From Sediminibacterium goheungense (lineage in GTDB: Bacteria > Bacteroidota > Bacteroidia > Chitinophagales > Chitinophagaceae), in the NCBI RefSeq assembly GCF_004361915.1, contig NZ_SNWP01000010.1, forward strand, positions 558,001-622,000: a DNA stretch of 64,000 nucleotides. Reading direction: 5' to 3'. Position 1 is the first letter of the stretch; the number at the start of each line of letters is the position of its first letter. The notes beneath the pieces were generated by a model. That model searched no databases and had not been told where the DNA came from. It saw only the letters and a list, made by a program, of their open reading frames with translations. Shown one piece after another: positions 24,227-33,539 of this stretch. Made by a program: the position numbers and the translations under genes.

Positions 24227-26833
24227 TCAGTCCTCATTACGAAAAACAACTACCCCATCAAAAGCATCAATCAGCACTTTTCTGGTTTTATCAATTTCAC
24301 CGGCCAATAGTTTTCTACTTAGCGTATTTACAATTTGTTTTTGAATCAGACGTTTTAATGGTCTTGCACCCATTTGCGGATCATAACCCTGTTCACTCAG
24401 AAATTCAAGAAGGTATTCACTAAACTCAAGTTCTATACCTGATGAAGACGCTATCATTTTCTTTAAGCCATCCAACTGAATTTTTACGATTCCCATGATC
24501 TGCTTTTTGAGCAGTGGGCTGAACATGATAATTTCATCTACCCTGTTTAAAAACTCTGGCCTGATGGTTCTGCGTAATAATTCCATTACTTCTACCTTAG
24601 CTTTTTCAGTAACATCTGCTACATTCTGATCATTTACATTTTCAAAAGCGTCTTGTATCAGATGACTACCGATATTACTGGTCATAATAATAATGGTATT
24701 CTTAAAATTCACGGTTCTGCCTTTGTTATCCGTAAGATGTCCATCATCCAGTACCTGCAACAGAATGTTCCATACATCAGGATGTGCTTTTTCAATCTCA
24801 TCCAGTAACACCACACTGTACGGCTTTCTCCGAACGGCTTCAGTTAATTGTCCACCTTCATCATATCCAACATATCCTGGAGGTGCACCTACCAATCTTG
24901 AAACTGTATGTTTCTCCTGGTATTCACTCATGTCAATCCTTGTCATAAGATGTTCGTCATCAAAAAGATATTCGGCAAGTGCTTTAGCCAATTCTGTTTT
25001 ACCTACACCGGTAGTACCCAGGAAAATAAATGAACCAATCGGTTTTCTCGGATCCTGCAAACCTGCTCTGCTTCTGCGTACTGCATCTGCAACGGCAGTA
25101 ATGGCTTCTTCCTGACCTACCACACGCCTATGCAGTTCTTCTTCGAGGTTTAATAATTTTTCTCTTTCACTCTGAAGCATCCTGCTAACAGGTATACCGG
25201 TAGCTTTGGCTATGTTTTCAGCTATATCTTCCGCATCCACTTCTTCTTTCATCAGTCTCCTGCTTTGCTCTCCCAATTGATTGAGCTGTTCAGTATAACT
25301 GCTGATCTGTGCTTCCTGCTCTTTTACTTTTCCATATCTTATTTCGGCCACTTTACCATAGTCTCCGTTTCTTTCCGCCTGCTCTGCTTCAAGTTTTAAG
25401 GATTCAATGGCTGATTTGGCCTGCTGTATTTTTTCAACAATTTCTTTTTCATTTCTCCATTTAGCTTTCAGGGTATCTCTCTGTACACTGAGGTTACTGA
25501 TTTCAATATTCAGTTCTCTCAATTTCTCCTCATCATTTTCCCTTTTGATAGCTTCTCTTTCAATTTCCAGCTGTCGGATCTGACGCTCCAATGTATCCAG
25601 TTCTTCCGGCATTGAATTCATTTCAAGACGAAGTTTAGCAGCACTTTCATCAATGAGATCAATGGCTTTATCAGGTAAAAAACGATCTGTGATATACCGG
25701 TTGGATAATTCAACGGCTGCAATAATGGCTTCGTCTTTAATACGAACATGATGGTGTGTTTCATAACGATCTTTCAATCCCCGCAGAATAGAGATAGCAT
25801 CTTCAATACCCGGCTCTTCAATCATTACTTTTTGGAAACGTCTTTCGAGAGCCTTATCTTTTTCAAAATATTTCTGGTACTCATTTAAGGTTGTGGCGCC
25901 TATGGCCCTCAACTCTCCTCTTGCCAATGCCGGTTTCAATATATTGGCCGCATCCATGGCGCCTTCTCCACCACCGGCACCTATGAGCGTATGTATCTCA
26001 TCAATAAACAGAATGATTTCACCATCACTGGCTGCCACTTCTTTTACTACACCTTTTAACCTTTCTTCAAATTCACCTTTGTATTTGGCACCTGCTATCA
26101 GCTGTCCCATATCCAGCGTAAAGATAATTTTAGACTTCAGGTTTTCAGGAACGTCGCCATTGATAATCCGCATGGCCAGACCTTCGGCAATGGCTGTTTT
26201 ACCTACACCGGGTTCACCCACAAGAATGGGATTATTTTTACTTCTTCTTGAAAGAATATGCAATGTTCTGCGTATTTCTTCATCCCTTCCGATAACAGGA
26301 TCCAGTTTACCCTGACGTGCCGCTTCATTAAGATTGCGTGCATATTTATTCAGCACATTGAACTGGGTTTCCTGTGTCTGCGATTTAATTGTATCACCTT
26401 TTCTTAAATCTTTAATCGCTGTAATCAATCCCTTCTCAGTCAATCCTGCATCTTTCAGTGATTTTGCTGTAGCATCATTTACCTGAAGTAAGGCAAGCAT
26501 AAAATGTTCAGGACTGATAAATTCATCCCCAAAATCTTTCAGGCTTGCATTTGCTTTAAGGAACACATTATTCAAATCACGACTCACCGATTGAGCAGGT
26601 TCTCCTTGCTGGTTACTTGGAAGTTTTTTCAACGACTCCTCAAGTTTTGCCTCCAATAATGGGAGGGCCACATTATTTTTTTTCAACAGAAAAACAATCG
26701 GACTATCCTTATCTGAAAGCAAGGCTTTTAACAGGTGTTCCGTTTCAATAGCAGGGTTATTGGCATTGTATGCCAACTGTTGTGCTGCCTGAATCGTTTC
26801 CTGCGCCTTAATGGTATAATTATTTAGATTCAT
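24227..26833 (-). CDS. clpB: ATP-dependent disaggregase ClpB (Hsp104 family)
   Basis: 868 residues, normal ClpB length. Clp N-domain (1-145, MNLNNYTIKAQETIQAAQQL). First AAA+ module with Walker A GEPGVGKTA and Walker B IILFIDEIHTLIGAGG. A long coiled-coil middle domain (about 405-520, rich in Glu, Lys, Arg, Leu) marks it as ClpB rather than ClpA or ClpC. Second AAA+ module with GTTGVGKTELAKALAEYLF and VVLLDEIEKAHPDVWN. It lacks the IGF/L loop for ClpP binding as far as can be seen. It rescues aggregated proteins with DnaK in the cytoplasm. Transcribed alone, divergent from the serine hydrolase homologue. No clear promoter of the TAnnTTTG class was found in the 129-base upstream gap. Confidence 0.97.
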   Translation of the reverse strand: MNLNNYTIKAQETIQAAQQLAYNANNPAIETEHLLKALLSDKDSPIVFLLKKNNVALPLLEAKLEESLKKLPSNQQGEPAQSVSRDLNNVFLKANASLKDFGDEFISPEHFMLALLQVNDATAKSLKDAGLTEKGLITAIKDLRKGDTIKSQTQETQFNVLNKYARNLNEAARQGKLDPVIGRDEEIRRTLHILSRRSKNNPILVGEPGVGKTAIAEGLAMRIINGDVPENLKSKIIFTLDMGQLIAGAKYKGEFEERLKGVVKEVAASDGEIILFIDEIHTLIGAGGGEGAMDAANILKPALARGELRAIGATTLNEYQKYFEKDKALERRFQKVMIEEPGIEDAISILRGLKDRYETHHHVRIKDEAIIAAVELSNRYITDRFLPDKAIDLIDESAAKLRLEMNSMPEELDTLERQIRQLEIEREAIKRENDEEKLRELNIEISNLSVQRDTLKAKWRNEKEIVEKIQQAKSAIESLKLEAEQAERNGDYGKVAEIRYGKVKEQEAQISSYTEQLNQLGEQSRRLMKEEVDAEDIAENIAKATGIPVSRMLQSEREKLLNLEEELHRRVVGQEEAITAVADAVRRSRAGLQDPRKPIGSFIFLGTTGVGKTELAKALAEYLFDDEHLMTRIDMSEYQEKHTVSRLVGAPPGYVGYDEGGQLTEAVRRKPYSVVLLDEIEKAHPDVWNILLQVLDDGHLTDNKGRTVNFKNTIIIMTSNIGSHLIQDAFENVNDQNVADVTEKAKVEVMELLRRTIRPEFLNRVDEIIMFSPLLKKQIMGIVKIQLDGLKKMIASSSGIELEFSEYLLEFLSEQGYDPQMGARPLKRLIQKQIVNTLSRKLLAGEIDKTRKVLIDAFDGVVVFRNED

Positions 26834-26962
26834 ATTTATATGGTTTGTTTTAACGACTGCTTACCAAATCTTATATCCGGATTTGAATCTGAAGTCATAA
26901 TTTGTACGCAAAAACTATTCTAAGCCGGTAAATAACTGATAAAATCAGAAAACCCTGTAATT

Positions 26963-28018
26963 ATGTCTGTAAAACTCAAATTAAACTGTATGAAAGTCAG
27001 TCTGGGATTTATTTTCCTGCTATTCTTTCAGTTCACTTTTGCACAATACGATTTCAGTGCGATAGACAGCCGTCTGGAAGCTGAAAAAAAGCAACTGGAG
27101 GGACATGTTGTGGCTTTGATCTATAAAGATGGTAAGCTGATCTATCAAAAAGCGATTGGTACAGATTTTAATGCCAAATCACAGGTACCCATTGCCAGTG
27201 CCAGCCAGTGGTTAACTGCAGCGCTAGTGATGACATTTGTAGATCAGGGCAAACTTAGATTGGATGATAAAGTAAGTACCTATATTCCCCTGCTCAATAA
27301 ATATTCAAAAGGATATATTACCGTTCGTGATTGCCTTGCTCATCTTACCGGCATCGAATCAGAACCCATCCGAAGCCTGAAGGAACAATTGAACAGGAAA
27401 AAATACAGCAACCTCGAAGAAGAAATTACGGATATTGTTTCTACACGGGAAATTGTTTCCAATCCGGGTTTACAGTTCCGTTATGATAATATCGGATTGA
27501 ATATGATTGCCCGTGTACTGGAAATTATTACCAAAAGAGGCTTTGAACAAATTATGTCTGAAAGAATTACCCGCCCCATGCAGATGAGAAACACCAGTTT
27601 CAGCAATTTAAATGCGGTTAATCCATCCGGAGGAGCCCAATCATCTGCGAGTGATTATATTACTTTTCTGGCCATGATTTTAAATAAAGGTGTTTATAAT
27701 GGTAAGAGAATATTAAGTGAACAGGCCATCGAACAAATGGAAACTGTTGTTACCACTACTGATATGATTAAATATGCACCCAAAGCGACCCAGGGTTTTC
27801 AGTATGGTTTAGGACAATGGATCATGACAACAGATGAAAACGGAAAGGGTACTGCATTCACCTCTCCGGGACTATTTGGTACCTGGCCAATGATTGACCG
27901 TTGCAGAAACTATGCATGTATTATCTTAACAGAAGGAAAACTCAATGAAGAAAGAAGAGAATTATTTCTTCACATAAAAGAGTTAATTGATGATATAATA
28001 CCCACCTCCTGTAAATAG
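26963..28018 (+). CDS. Beta-lactamase/penicillin-binding-like serine hydrolase homologue with altered SxxK motif
   Basis: 351 residues; the second Met (residue 10) could be the true start since MKVSLGFIFLLFFQFTFAQ is the signal peptide. Fold landmarks of the class C beta-lactamase family: VDQGKLRLDDKVSTYIPLL, VRDCLAHLTGI, and FRYDNIGLNMIARVLE, which contains Tyr174-x-Asn176. The nucleophile motif normally SxxK reads Ser79-Ala-Ser-Gln82, so the catalytic Lys is replaced by Gln (codon cag at 27206-27208). Either activity is lost or changed, or the protein is a binding pseudo-enzyme. Exported. Transcribed just ahead of queG (22-base gap), but no functional link is evident. Confidence 0.85.
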   Translation: MSVKLKLNCMKVSLGFIFLLFFQFTFAQYDFSAIDSRLEAEKKQLEGHVVALIYKDGKLIYQKAIGTDFNAKSQVPIASASQWLTAALVMTFVDQGKLRLDDKVSTYIPLLNKYSKGYITVRDCLAHLTGIESEPIRSLKEQLNRKKYSNLEEEITDIVSTREIVSNPGLQFRYDNIGLNMIARVLEIITKRGFEQIMSERITRPMQMRNTSFSNLNAVNPSGGAQSSASDYITFLAMILNKGVYNGKRILSEQAIEQMETVVTTTDMIKYAPKATQGFQYGLGQWIMTTDENGKGTAFTSPGLFGTWPMIDRCRNYACIILTEGKLNEERRELFLHIKELIDDIIPTSCK

Positions 28019-28040
28019 TAAAACTTATATTCATTACTCT

Positions 28041-28982
28041 TTGAATACAACAAATGCATATAATCACCCAGTAAAACAAACTGCATACAAACTTGGTTTT
28101 GATTACTGCGGCATTGCAAAAGCCTGTGTTTTAGATGAAGATGCCCGTAGACTCGAAAAATGGCTGCATCAAAACCATCATGGGAGTATGCAGTATATGG
28201 AAAAGCATTTCGATCTGAGAATAGACCCTTCAAAGCTGGTTCCGGGTGCTAAGTCTGTTATTACCGTACTAAAAAATTATTTTCCTTCAAAAGAACAATC
28301 ATCTGAGGCACCCCGTATTTCAAAATATGCATGGGGCAAAGATTATCATGAAGTAATACGTACACAATTACAGGAATTCCTCAATGAACTCAGAATAACT
28401 TATGGAGATATACAGGGAAGAGGATTCGTTGATTCTGCCCCAGTATTGGAACGAAGTTGGGCAACAAGAAGTGGTGCCGGCTGGATTGGAAAAAATGGCA
28501 ACCTGATTACGAAAAGCAGCGGTTCATTTTTCTTTATTGCTACACTTATTGTTGACATTGAGCTTCCTTACGATGATCCTTTTGCAAAAGACTTTTGTGG
28601 CACCTGCAGAAAATGTATTGATGCCTGCCCTACCGATGCTATTCTTGAAGACAAAACCATCAATGGCAGTAAATGCATCAGCTATTTCACCATAGAACTG
28701 AAGGACGCACTTATTCCTGCTGAGATGAAGGGGAAATTTGAGAACTGGATGTTTGGTTGCGATACCTGTCAGGATGTTTGTCCATGGAACCGCTTCAGCA
28801 AACCACATACAGAAGAAAACTTCGATCCTATTCCTGCTATTTTAAATCTGAGTACACGTGAATGGGAAACTTTATCGGAAGATACATTCAAAAAAATATT
28901 CAAGGACTCCCCTTTAAAGAGAAGTAAATTCCGGGGCATTCAGCGGAATCTTCATTTTTTACAGAATGAAAGCCATCATTGA
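28041..28982 (+). CDS. queG: Epoxyqueuosine reductase
   Basis: 313 residues. DUF1730-type N-terminal domain (LGFDYCGIAKA; YAWGKDYHEVIR; RSGAGWIGKNGNLITKSSGS, the cobalamin region) followed by two [4Fe-4S] motifs, CGTCRKCIDACP and FGCDTCQDVCPWN. It reduces epoxyqueuosine to queuosine in tRNA, in the cytoplasm, using cobalamin. The first in-frame start is TTG at 28041; no ATG precedes the conserved region, so a TTG start is likely. Length is slightly short of the C-terminally extended homologues. The next gene overlaps its end by 17 bases. Confidence 0.93.
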   Translation: MNTTNAYNHPVKQTAYKLGFDYCGIAKACVLDEDARRLEKWLHQNHHGSMQYMEKHFDLRIDPSKLVPGAKSVITVLKNYFPSKEQSSEAPRISKYAWGKDYHEVIRTQLQEFLNELRITYGDIQGRGFVDSAPVLERSWATRSGAGWIGKNGNLITKSSGSFFFIATLIVDIELPYDDPFAKDFCGTCRKCIDACPTDAILEDKTINGSKCISYFTIELKDALIPAEMKGKFENWMFGCDTCQDVCPWNRFSKPHTEENFDPIPAILNLSTREWETLSEDTFKKIFKDSPLKRSKFRGIQRNLHFLQNESHH

Positions 28983-29460
28983 TAAACAATGTCTACTGGA
29001 AAAATTTCCCGGTAAGGGAGGTTGGACCTACGCTCGTATTCCTGAGATTAAACAGGATAAGAAAAATCCGTTTGGCTGGGTCAAAGTAAAAGGCTTTATA
29101 GATCAATACGAAATCGCTCAATACAAATTGATGCCAATGGGCAATGGTGAACTATTTCTACCTGTGAAAGCTGTGATCAGAAAATTAATTGGTAAAAAAG
29201 CTGGTGATTATATTACGGTGACACTTTATCCAGACAACGACCCAATAGTAGTTCCGGAGGAATTTCTAAGCTGCCTTAAAGATGAACCATTTGCACATGA
29301 ATCTTTTTTACTTTTTTCCGAAGGCGAGCAAAGAGAATATATCAACTGGATTTATACTGCGAAAAAAGAGTCAACCCGAATCGAACGTATAGCAAGAGCT
29401 ATTCGAGCTATTTCACATGGGTTGACCCTTACCAAACTAAAACTGAACCTTCTTACATAA
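28966..29460 (+). CDS. YdeI/OmpD-associated-like protein with DUF1905 domain
   Basis: 164 residues. The first 90 residues (GGWTYARIPEI, FGWVKVKGFIDQYEI, LPVKAVIRKLIGKKAGDYIT) look like DUF1905. The C-terminal part, REYINWIYTAKKESTRIERI with helices after it, looks like the YdeI/OmdA (bacteriocin-resistance) domain. Function is unknown; homologues are small cytoplasmic proteins. Its start codon lies within the end of queG (17-base overlap), so translation is probably coupled. The stop is 2 bases from the convergent stop of the next gene. Confidence 0.8.
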   Translation: MKAIIDKQCLLEKFPGKGGWTYARIPEIKQDKKNPFGWVKVKGFIDQYEIAQYKLMPMGNGELFLPVKAVIRKLIGKKAGDYITVTLYPDNDPIVVPEEFLSCLKDEPFAHESFLLFSEGEQREYINWIYTAKKESTRIERIARAIRAISHGLTLTKLKLNLLT

Positions 29461-29462
29461 TT

Positions 29463-30044
29463 TCACCAGAGATCAAACCCTGCTTTAAAAGATAAACGTT
29501 GAAAAGTATAATCCAGTTTTCTTTCTGTAATAAAGGGTAGTGTTGTACCCCATATCCATACAGACTCATTATACCGCTCACTTAGTGTTTTCAAAGAATA
29601 GCCAAGACTTAATGAAAGATTTCGGTTTGTTCCTAATTCTATATCATAACCTATACCAAGATCAGTATACCAGCCTATTTCAAATTTGCTTTTCTCAGTT
29701 CCACCTCCGGATATAAACGAAACCCTATGCTGCTTATCAAGTGCCCATGGTATATTATATCCTGCATGTACAAATGCAAATGCTTTATTATTATTACCGA
29801 AATATTTCCGTATATCTGCAAATACAGGTACTGACCTTACTTTATAATAATCTATACCGGCACCCATTCCCAACTGCCAGCTTTTTCTTACAATACCACC
29901 CAATAGCTGAAACTGAAAACTATTTTCCTGATTACCATTCAGTATACCAAACTGTGGTTTCAGATAAGATGTACGCTTCTTGATTGACTGTGCACTAGTT
30001 TGTATACAGGAAAATACAAGAAACAGTATGCATATTTTTTTCAT
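29463..30044 (-). CDS. Predicted small outer-membrane beta-barrel protein
   Basis: 193 residues with signal peptide (MKKICILFLVFSCIQTSAQ), alternating aromatic/polar strands (FQFQLLGGIVRKSWQLGMGAG; FAFVHAGYNIPW; NLSLSLGYSLKTL) and a C-terminal strand ending in Trp (LSFKAGFDLW), as in outer-membrane barrels of about eight strands. No named family recognised. It is the fourth gene in the minus-strand ECF-sigma operon, 22 bases after the LVIVD lipoprotein gene, so it may be a target or partner of that regulon. Confidence 0.65.
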   Translation of the reverse strand: MKKICILFLVFSCIQTSAQSIKKRTSYLKPQFGILNGNQENSFQFQLLGGIVRKSWQLGMGAGIDYYKVRSVPVFADIRKYFGNNNKAFAFVHAGYNIPWALDKQHRVSFISGGGTEKSKFEIGWYTDLGIGYDIELGTNRNLSLSLGYSLKTLSERYNESVWIWGTTLPFITERKLDYTFQRLSFKAGFDLW

Positions 30045-30066
30045 AACGATTGCTTATGATTGATGC

Positions 30067-31326
30067 TTAATTTTGAGCGACCTGCATTTTACTCACCAGT
30101 TTCACATTATTGATATCCTGATAATCAATCAGGTAAAGTCCGTCGTTAGCCACTACTATGGCATATCCCTGCCAGGCAATTACATCATGCGCTTCAAAAC
30201 CACCAATGGTTTTAATAGGAACGATATTGGAAGCATCTGCTGCATTGAATAATTTCAAGCCTTCATTTGCATCACAGATAAAAAGCAGAGAACCATCTTT
30301 AGATAATCCTTTCGGACCTTTCAGCGAATAGGTTTTTACCAGTTGAGGCGATGTAAGATTTTTTACATTAATCACATCCAGCTGATTATTGAATCCCCCA
30401 CAAAAACCACCCCCTTTCAAGGTAACATATGCATAATCGCCATCTGCAATAACAGGGTCGCAGGCCCTTACATGTACAAACTGTCCGAGAGGTTGCGGAT
30501 TATCAGGATTGCTTGTATTGTATATATACATACCCGCCTGTGCACCTACAAATAAATTGTTTCTATATGGAAAAATCGTTTCAATACCTCCTTGGTTCAG
30601 GTCAACCTGTTTAACATAAGCAGGTGCATCTGCCCTGGTAACATTAAATACTTTCAGGTCATCATGACTAACTGTATACAATCTGTTTTGCTGCAGGCCA
30701 AAACGAGCTGTTGATCCGGCAATACCAGTAGCAGCCGTTCCTGAAAAACTAGCAGCAGGATTACCTCTGTATGATGTGAAGAATATCAATCCTCCGCTAT
30801 CGAATTCAAAATTTCCGGAAACACCTCCCGTAAGTGTGCGTTTTACTACCGTATCAACTTTAACCCATTTCTGTATTACTTTTCCGGTATCGGCTGTATA
30901 TGCACCATAATAACGGTGCGGAAATACCCCATTTAGAAATTGCTTTACGCTTACGTTTTTTGGATCGGTAATATCAAGTGTTACCAGATCCGTATAACAG
31001 TCTGCATAAAGGTAATTACCATTGATGGCCAGGTCAACACAACCTGGAATATGGATAAAGGCAATTTTTTTTGGCTGACTCATGTCCGACAAATCAATTA
31101 CATGAATACCCTTATCAACTTCATTGAGAAACAAATAGTTTCCCATTAATACAATTTTACCGGGATTTATAATAGCTTCTGAAGGCGCATTTTTTATGCC
31201 GGCTTTTACCTCATCTTTTGTCTGATAAACCGGTCTGTAAAAGCTGTATGACTCTTTAACAGTATCTTTCATACAAGCCGCAAAAAAAATGGGCAATGCA
31301 AGTAAGCAGTAGCGAAGTGTTTTCAT
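30067..31326 (-). CDS. LVIVD-repeat beta-propeller lipoprotein
   Basis: 419 residues. The signal peptide ends in a lipobox-like FFAAC. Repeats of the form GNYLFLNEVDKGIHVIDLSD, NGNYLYADCYTDLVTLDIT, RNNLFVGAQAGMYIYNTSNP and DYAYVTLKGGGFCGG...LDVINV are LVIVD-type propeller blades. Such proteins are surface or periplasmic and of unknown function. It is third in the ECF operon, 55 bases after the membrane/barrel regulator gene, so it may be part of the envelope sensor or its target. Confidence 0.8.
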   Translation of the reverse strand: MKTLRYCLLALPIFFAACMKDTVKESYSFYRPVYQTKDEVKAGIKNAPSEAIINPGKIVLMGNYLFLNEVDKGIHVIDLSDMSQPKKIAFIHIPGCVDLAINGNYLYADCYTDLVTLDITDPKNVSVKQFLNGVFPHRYYGAYTADTGKVIQKWVKVDTVVKRTLTGGVSGNFEFDSGGLIFFTSYRGNPAASFSGTAATGIAGSTARFGLQQNRLYTVSHDDLKVFNVTRADAPAYVKQVDLNQGGIETIFPYRNNLFVGAQAGMYIYNTSNPDNPQPLGQFVHVRACDPVIADGDYAYVTLKGGGFCGGFNNQLDVINVKNLTSPQLVKTYSLKGPKGLSKDGSLLFICDANEGLKLFNAADASNIVPIKTIGGFEAHDVIAWQGYAIVVANDGLYLIDYQDINNVKLVSKMQVAQN

Positions 31327-31381
31327 ACAAATAGTTTAATACCTGTTTGACCCTTGCCTTACTAACAGCGTTGCATGTAAC

Positions 31382-32926
31382 CTATTTTCTTTTACCAAGT
31401 AAAAATGCCAATCGTACAGATGGCCTGAAAAGATGTTGATTGACACCTGGTTGTTTTGAAAGATTAGTAAGTATATACTGTACCTGAGGACCAAGCAATA
31501 ATTGTTTAGCATTACCCAGTCTGAAATCAACACCACCTGTAATATCCATTTGAAGGGTACGTAGCAGAGATCTGTTTTCAAACAGATACGCAGATGAACC
31601 GGTTGAGCCCAGGTGAAGTCCATTACTGCTTATTAAAGCATTTACACTAAGGCCAGCATACCATTGAATATCCATTTTTCTGAACCAGGTAAGTGTACGG
31701 TAATACCTTGCTCCGAACTGGATAAAATGATAATAAGAAGTATATCGTGCACTATCTTTCACAGCATAATATTTATTTTCATCACCCGTAACGTTTACAT
31801 TACTGAATCGAACAGTATCTTGAATGATACTACGTCCAATGCCGGTTCTTGTTGTAAGCAGATGATAACCTGCTGTAAAGCTGATGGCATGTTTTTCTTT
31901 CTTACCCATTTTACGCATCAACTCAACAGAAGAACCAAATGAAAACGCATCTCTTACAACAGGTTTTGTATTTGCAGGATTCGCCATTCCGCCCGTAACC
32001 GGAGGAGTGTTGATTGTTCCATTTCCTGAAAAAGCATTATCATAAGCCCTGGCATTGGTTTGCTCCAATAATGAACGTAATGAATTACGCATACCGCTTG
32101 TTCCTGCGTTAACAGCGATATACCAATTCCATTTACCTGTTTTTTTTATTTTGTCTTTCTTAGTGATTGAGTCAGCTACTAAAGACGTTACAGGTGTCAT
32201 TTCTTCTATCCCATTCTTTTTCCCTTTTATTGCCAACTCATTTTCTGCAGAAGAGTCTGTATGTATTTTTACGGGGTGAGAAACCTGTGTTGCTACGATG
32301 GCTGCAGTTTGCGGGATATCATCTTTTTTTGTATCTTTATAGATGCTATCTTTTTCCTGTTGCTTATACGCTTGAATTTCTTTCGCCAACTGTACCACTT
32401 TGTTTCTTTCACTTTTTTCTACCTCACCTTCTTTCTTCTCCTTTAACACAAGTGACGATACTGATTGTGGAATCACTTCAAAATCAGCCTTCTTATTTAC
32501 CGTCGCTGACTCTGTTTTATCTTTATGATTTCCAGAAGAAAAATCATGACTGTTTTTTTTCATTTTAATGCTGGCAGTTATTTGTTGTATGCCCTCAGTA
32601 GCTGAGGGAACAAGTCTATTTTTAACTGTATCATTATCTGAGTGACCATTTTTTTCGGATTTATCAATGATTTGATCCAGATCTCTTTTTTTATCTGAAG
32701 GCGCAAGAATGTTGCTGGCTAACGTATCCTTAGTCGTTTCTCCTGTCTGCCACCAGAAAGTAGCGCCCGATATGGCTGTCAGTAAAACAACCAGCCACAA
32801 GGCCCAGCGGCGTTTGCGCTCTTTTTGCAAGCTGGCAGCCACAGACTCCCAAACTGCAGCATTGGGTTTCATGCGCAAGTCTGAAAGCTCTTCCCGAACC
32901 TGTTGTTCAAAAGACTTATCGGACAT
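31382..32926 (-). CDS. Anti-sigma-like membrane protein fused to an outer-membrane beta-barrel
   Basis: 514 residues. The N-terminus (about 1-37, cytoplasmic: FEQQVREELSDLRMKPNAAV) is followed by one membrane helix (RRWALWLVVLLTAISGATFW). Then comes a long Lys/Glu/Asp/Ser-rich, low-complexity segment (about 65-270) suited to span the periplasm. The C-terminal 230 residues are a predicted barrel (WNWYIAVNAGTSG, FSFGSSVELMRKMG, HAISFTAGYHLL, FIQFGARYYRTL, LLLGPQVQYILTNL, FRPSVRLAFLLG). The start codon overlaps the end of the ECF sigma gene by 11 bases, the usual arrangement for an anti-sigma factor. Sigma-binding by the short N-terminus is inference; there is no zinc-binding HxxxCxxC motif. Confidence 0.68.
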   Translation of the reverse strand: MSDKSFEQQVREELSDLRMKPNAAVWESVAASLQKERKRRWALWLVVLLTAISGATFWWQTGETTKDTLASNILAPSDKKRDLDQIIDKSEKNGHSDNDTVKNRLVPSATEGIQQITASIKMKKNSHDFSSGNHKDKTESATVNKKADFEVIPQSVSSLVLKEKKEGEVEKSERNKVVQLAKEIQAYKQQEKDSIYKDTKKDDIPQTAAIVATQVSHPVKIHTDSSAENELAIKGKKNGIEEMTPVTSLVADSITKKDKIKKTGKWNWYIAVNAGTSGMRNSLRSLLEQTNARAYDNAFSGNGTINTPPVTGGMANPANTKPVVRDAFSFGSSVELMRKMGKKEKHAISFTAGYHLLTTRTGIGRSIIQDTVRFSNVNVTGDENKYYAVKDSARYTSYYHFIQFGARYYRTLTWFRKMDIQWYAGLSVNALISSNGLHLGSTGSSAYLFENRSLLRTLQMDITGGVDFRLGNAKQLLLGPQVQYILTNLSKQPGVNQHLFRPSVRLAFLLGKRK

Positions 32927-33476
32927 AACGATCTTTTTTTCCGTTTACAGAATGTTTTTCCAGCCAACTGATCAGTAAGGCCCTGGCACGGGCATATTGT
33001 GATCGACTGGTACCTTCACTGATCCCAAGAATTTTTGCAATCTCCACATGGGTATACCCTTCCACAGCATGCAGGTTAAATATGGTCTGGTAACCGGCAG
33101 GTAATTGCCTAATCAAATTCAACAAATCCTTCATGTGTAGCTGAATATCAGGTTGTTGATTATCTACCGGATGCAGCTGTGAATCCTCAAAACCGAGGTC
33201 TAACTGGTAGCGTGGCTTTCTTTTCAGGTAATTAATGGCTGTATTTACCATAATCCGCCTGATCCAGGCTCCCAGATCACCCTCGGACCGGTATTGGTGC
33301 AGATTCTGGAACACTTTAATAAACCCCTGTTGCAATACCTCTTCGGCATCATGCATGCTTTTCGTGTAGCGGTAGCAGGTACCCAGCATCTGCTCCGCAT
33401 AGGAGTCATACAGCTGCTTTTGGGCAGCCGGATGTTGCTTCAGGCAGTCTTTTACCAGTTTTTGCTCGTCTTGCAT
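32916..33476 (-). CDS. ECF-family RNA polymerase sigma factor
   Basis: 186 residues. Region 2 is seen in YDSYAEQMLGTCYRYTKSMH and DAEEVLQQGFIKVFQNLHQY; the linker is charged; region 4 is LPAGYQTIFNLHAVEGYTHV with the helix-turn-helix EIAKILGISEGTSRSQYARA. It directs RNA polymerase to envelope-related promoters. Its 3' end overlaps the anti-sigma-like gene by 11 bases, so both are probably co-translated and the pair is a cell-envelope signalling switch. It is divergent from bioA across a 119-base gap holding a palindrome. Confidence 0.93.
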   Translation of the reverse strand: MQDEQKLVKDCLKQHPAAQKQLYDSYAEQMLGTCYRYTKSMHDAEEVLQQGFIKVFQNLHQYRSEGDLGAWIRRIMVNTAINYLKRKPRYQLDLGFEDSQLHPVDNQQPDIQLHMKDLLNLIRQLPAGYQTIFNLHAVEGYTHVEIAKILGISEGTSRSQYARARALLISWLEKHSVNGKKDRYVR

Positions 33477-33539
33477 GCAGTGAATTCAGTGTTTTGACAC
33501 ATTCTGTTGTAGTGACGTTGCATCAGTTTACAAATAGCG

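Noticed and set aside
24693..25115. 140-codon plus-strand frames opposite clpB (also 25893-26315)
   Set aside because: Antisense shadows of conserved AAA+ modules; no independent evidence.
26880..26900. caaatc/gatttg inverted repeat upstream of clpB as a heat-shock operator
   Set aside because: Only 6 bp and not matching CIRCE; too weak to call.
32167..32568. 133-codon plus-strand frame opposite the anti-sigma-like gene
   Set aside because: Leu/Phe/Ser-rich shadow of the Lys/Glu-rich linker; looks like a membrane protein only because of complement composition.
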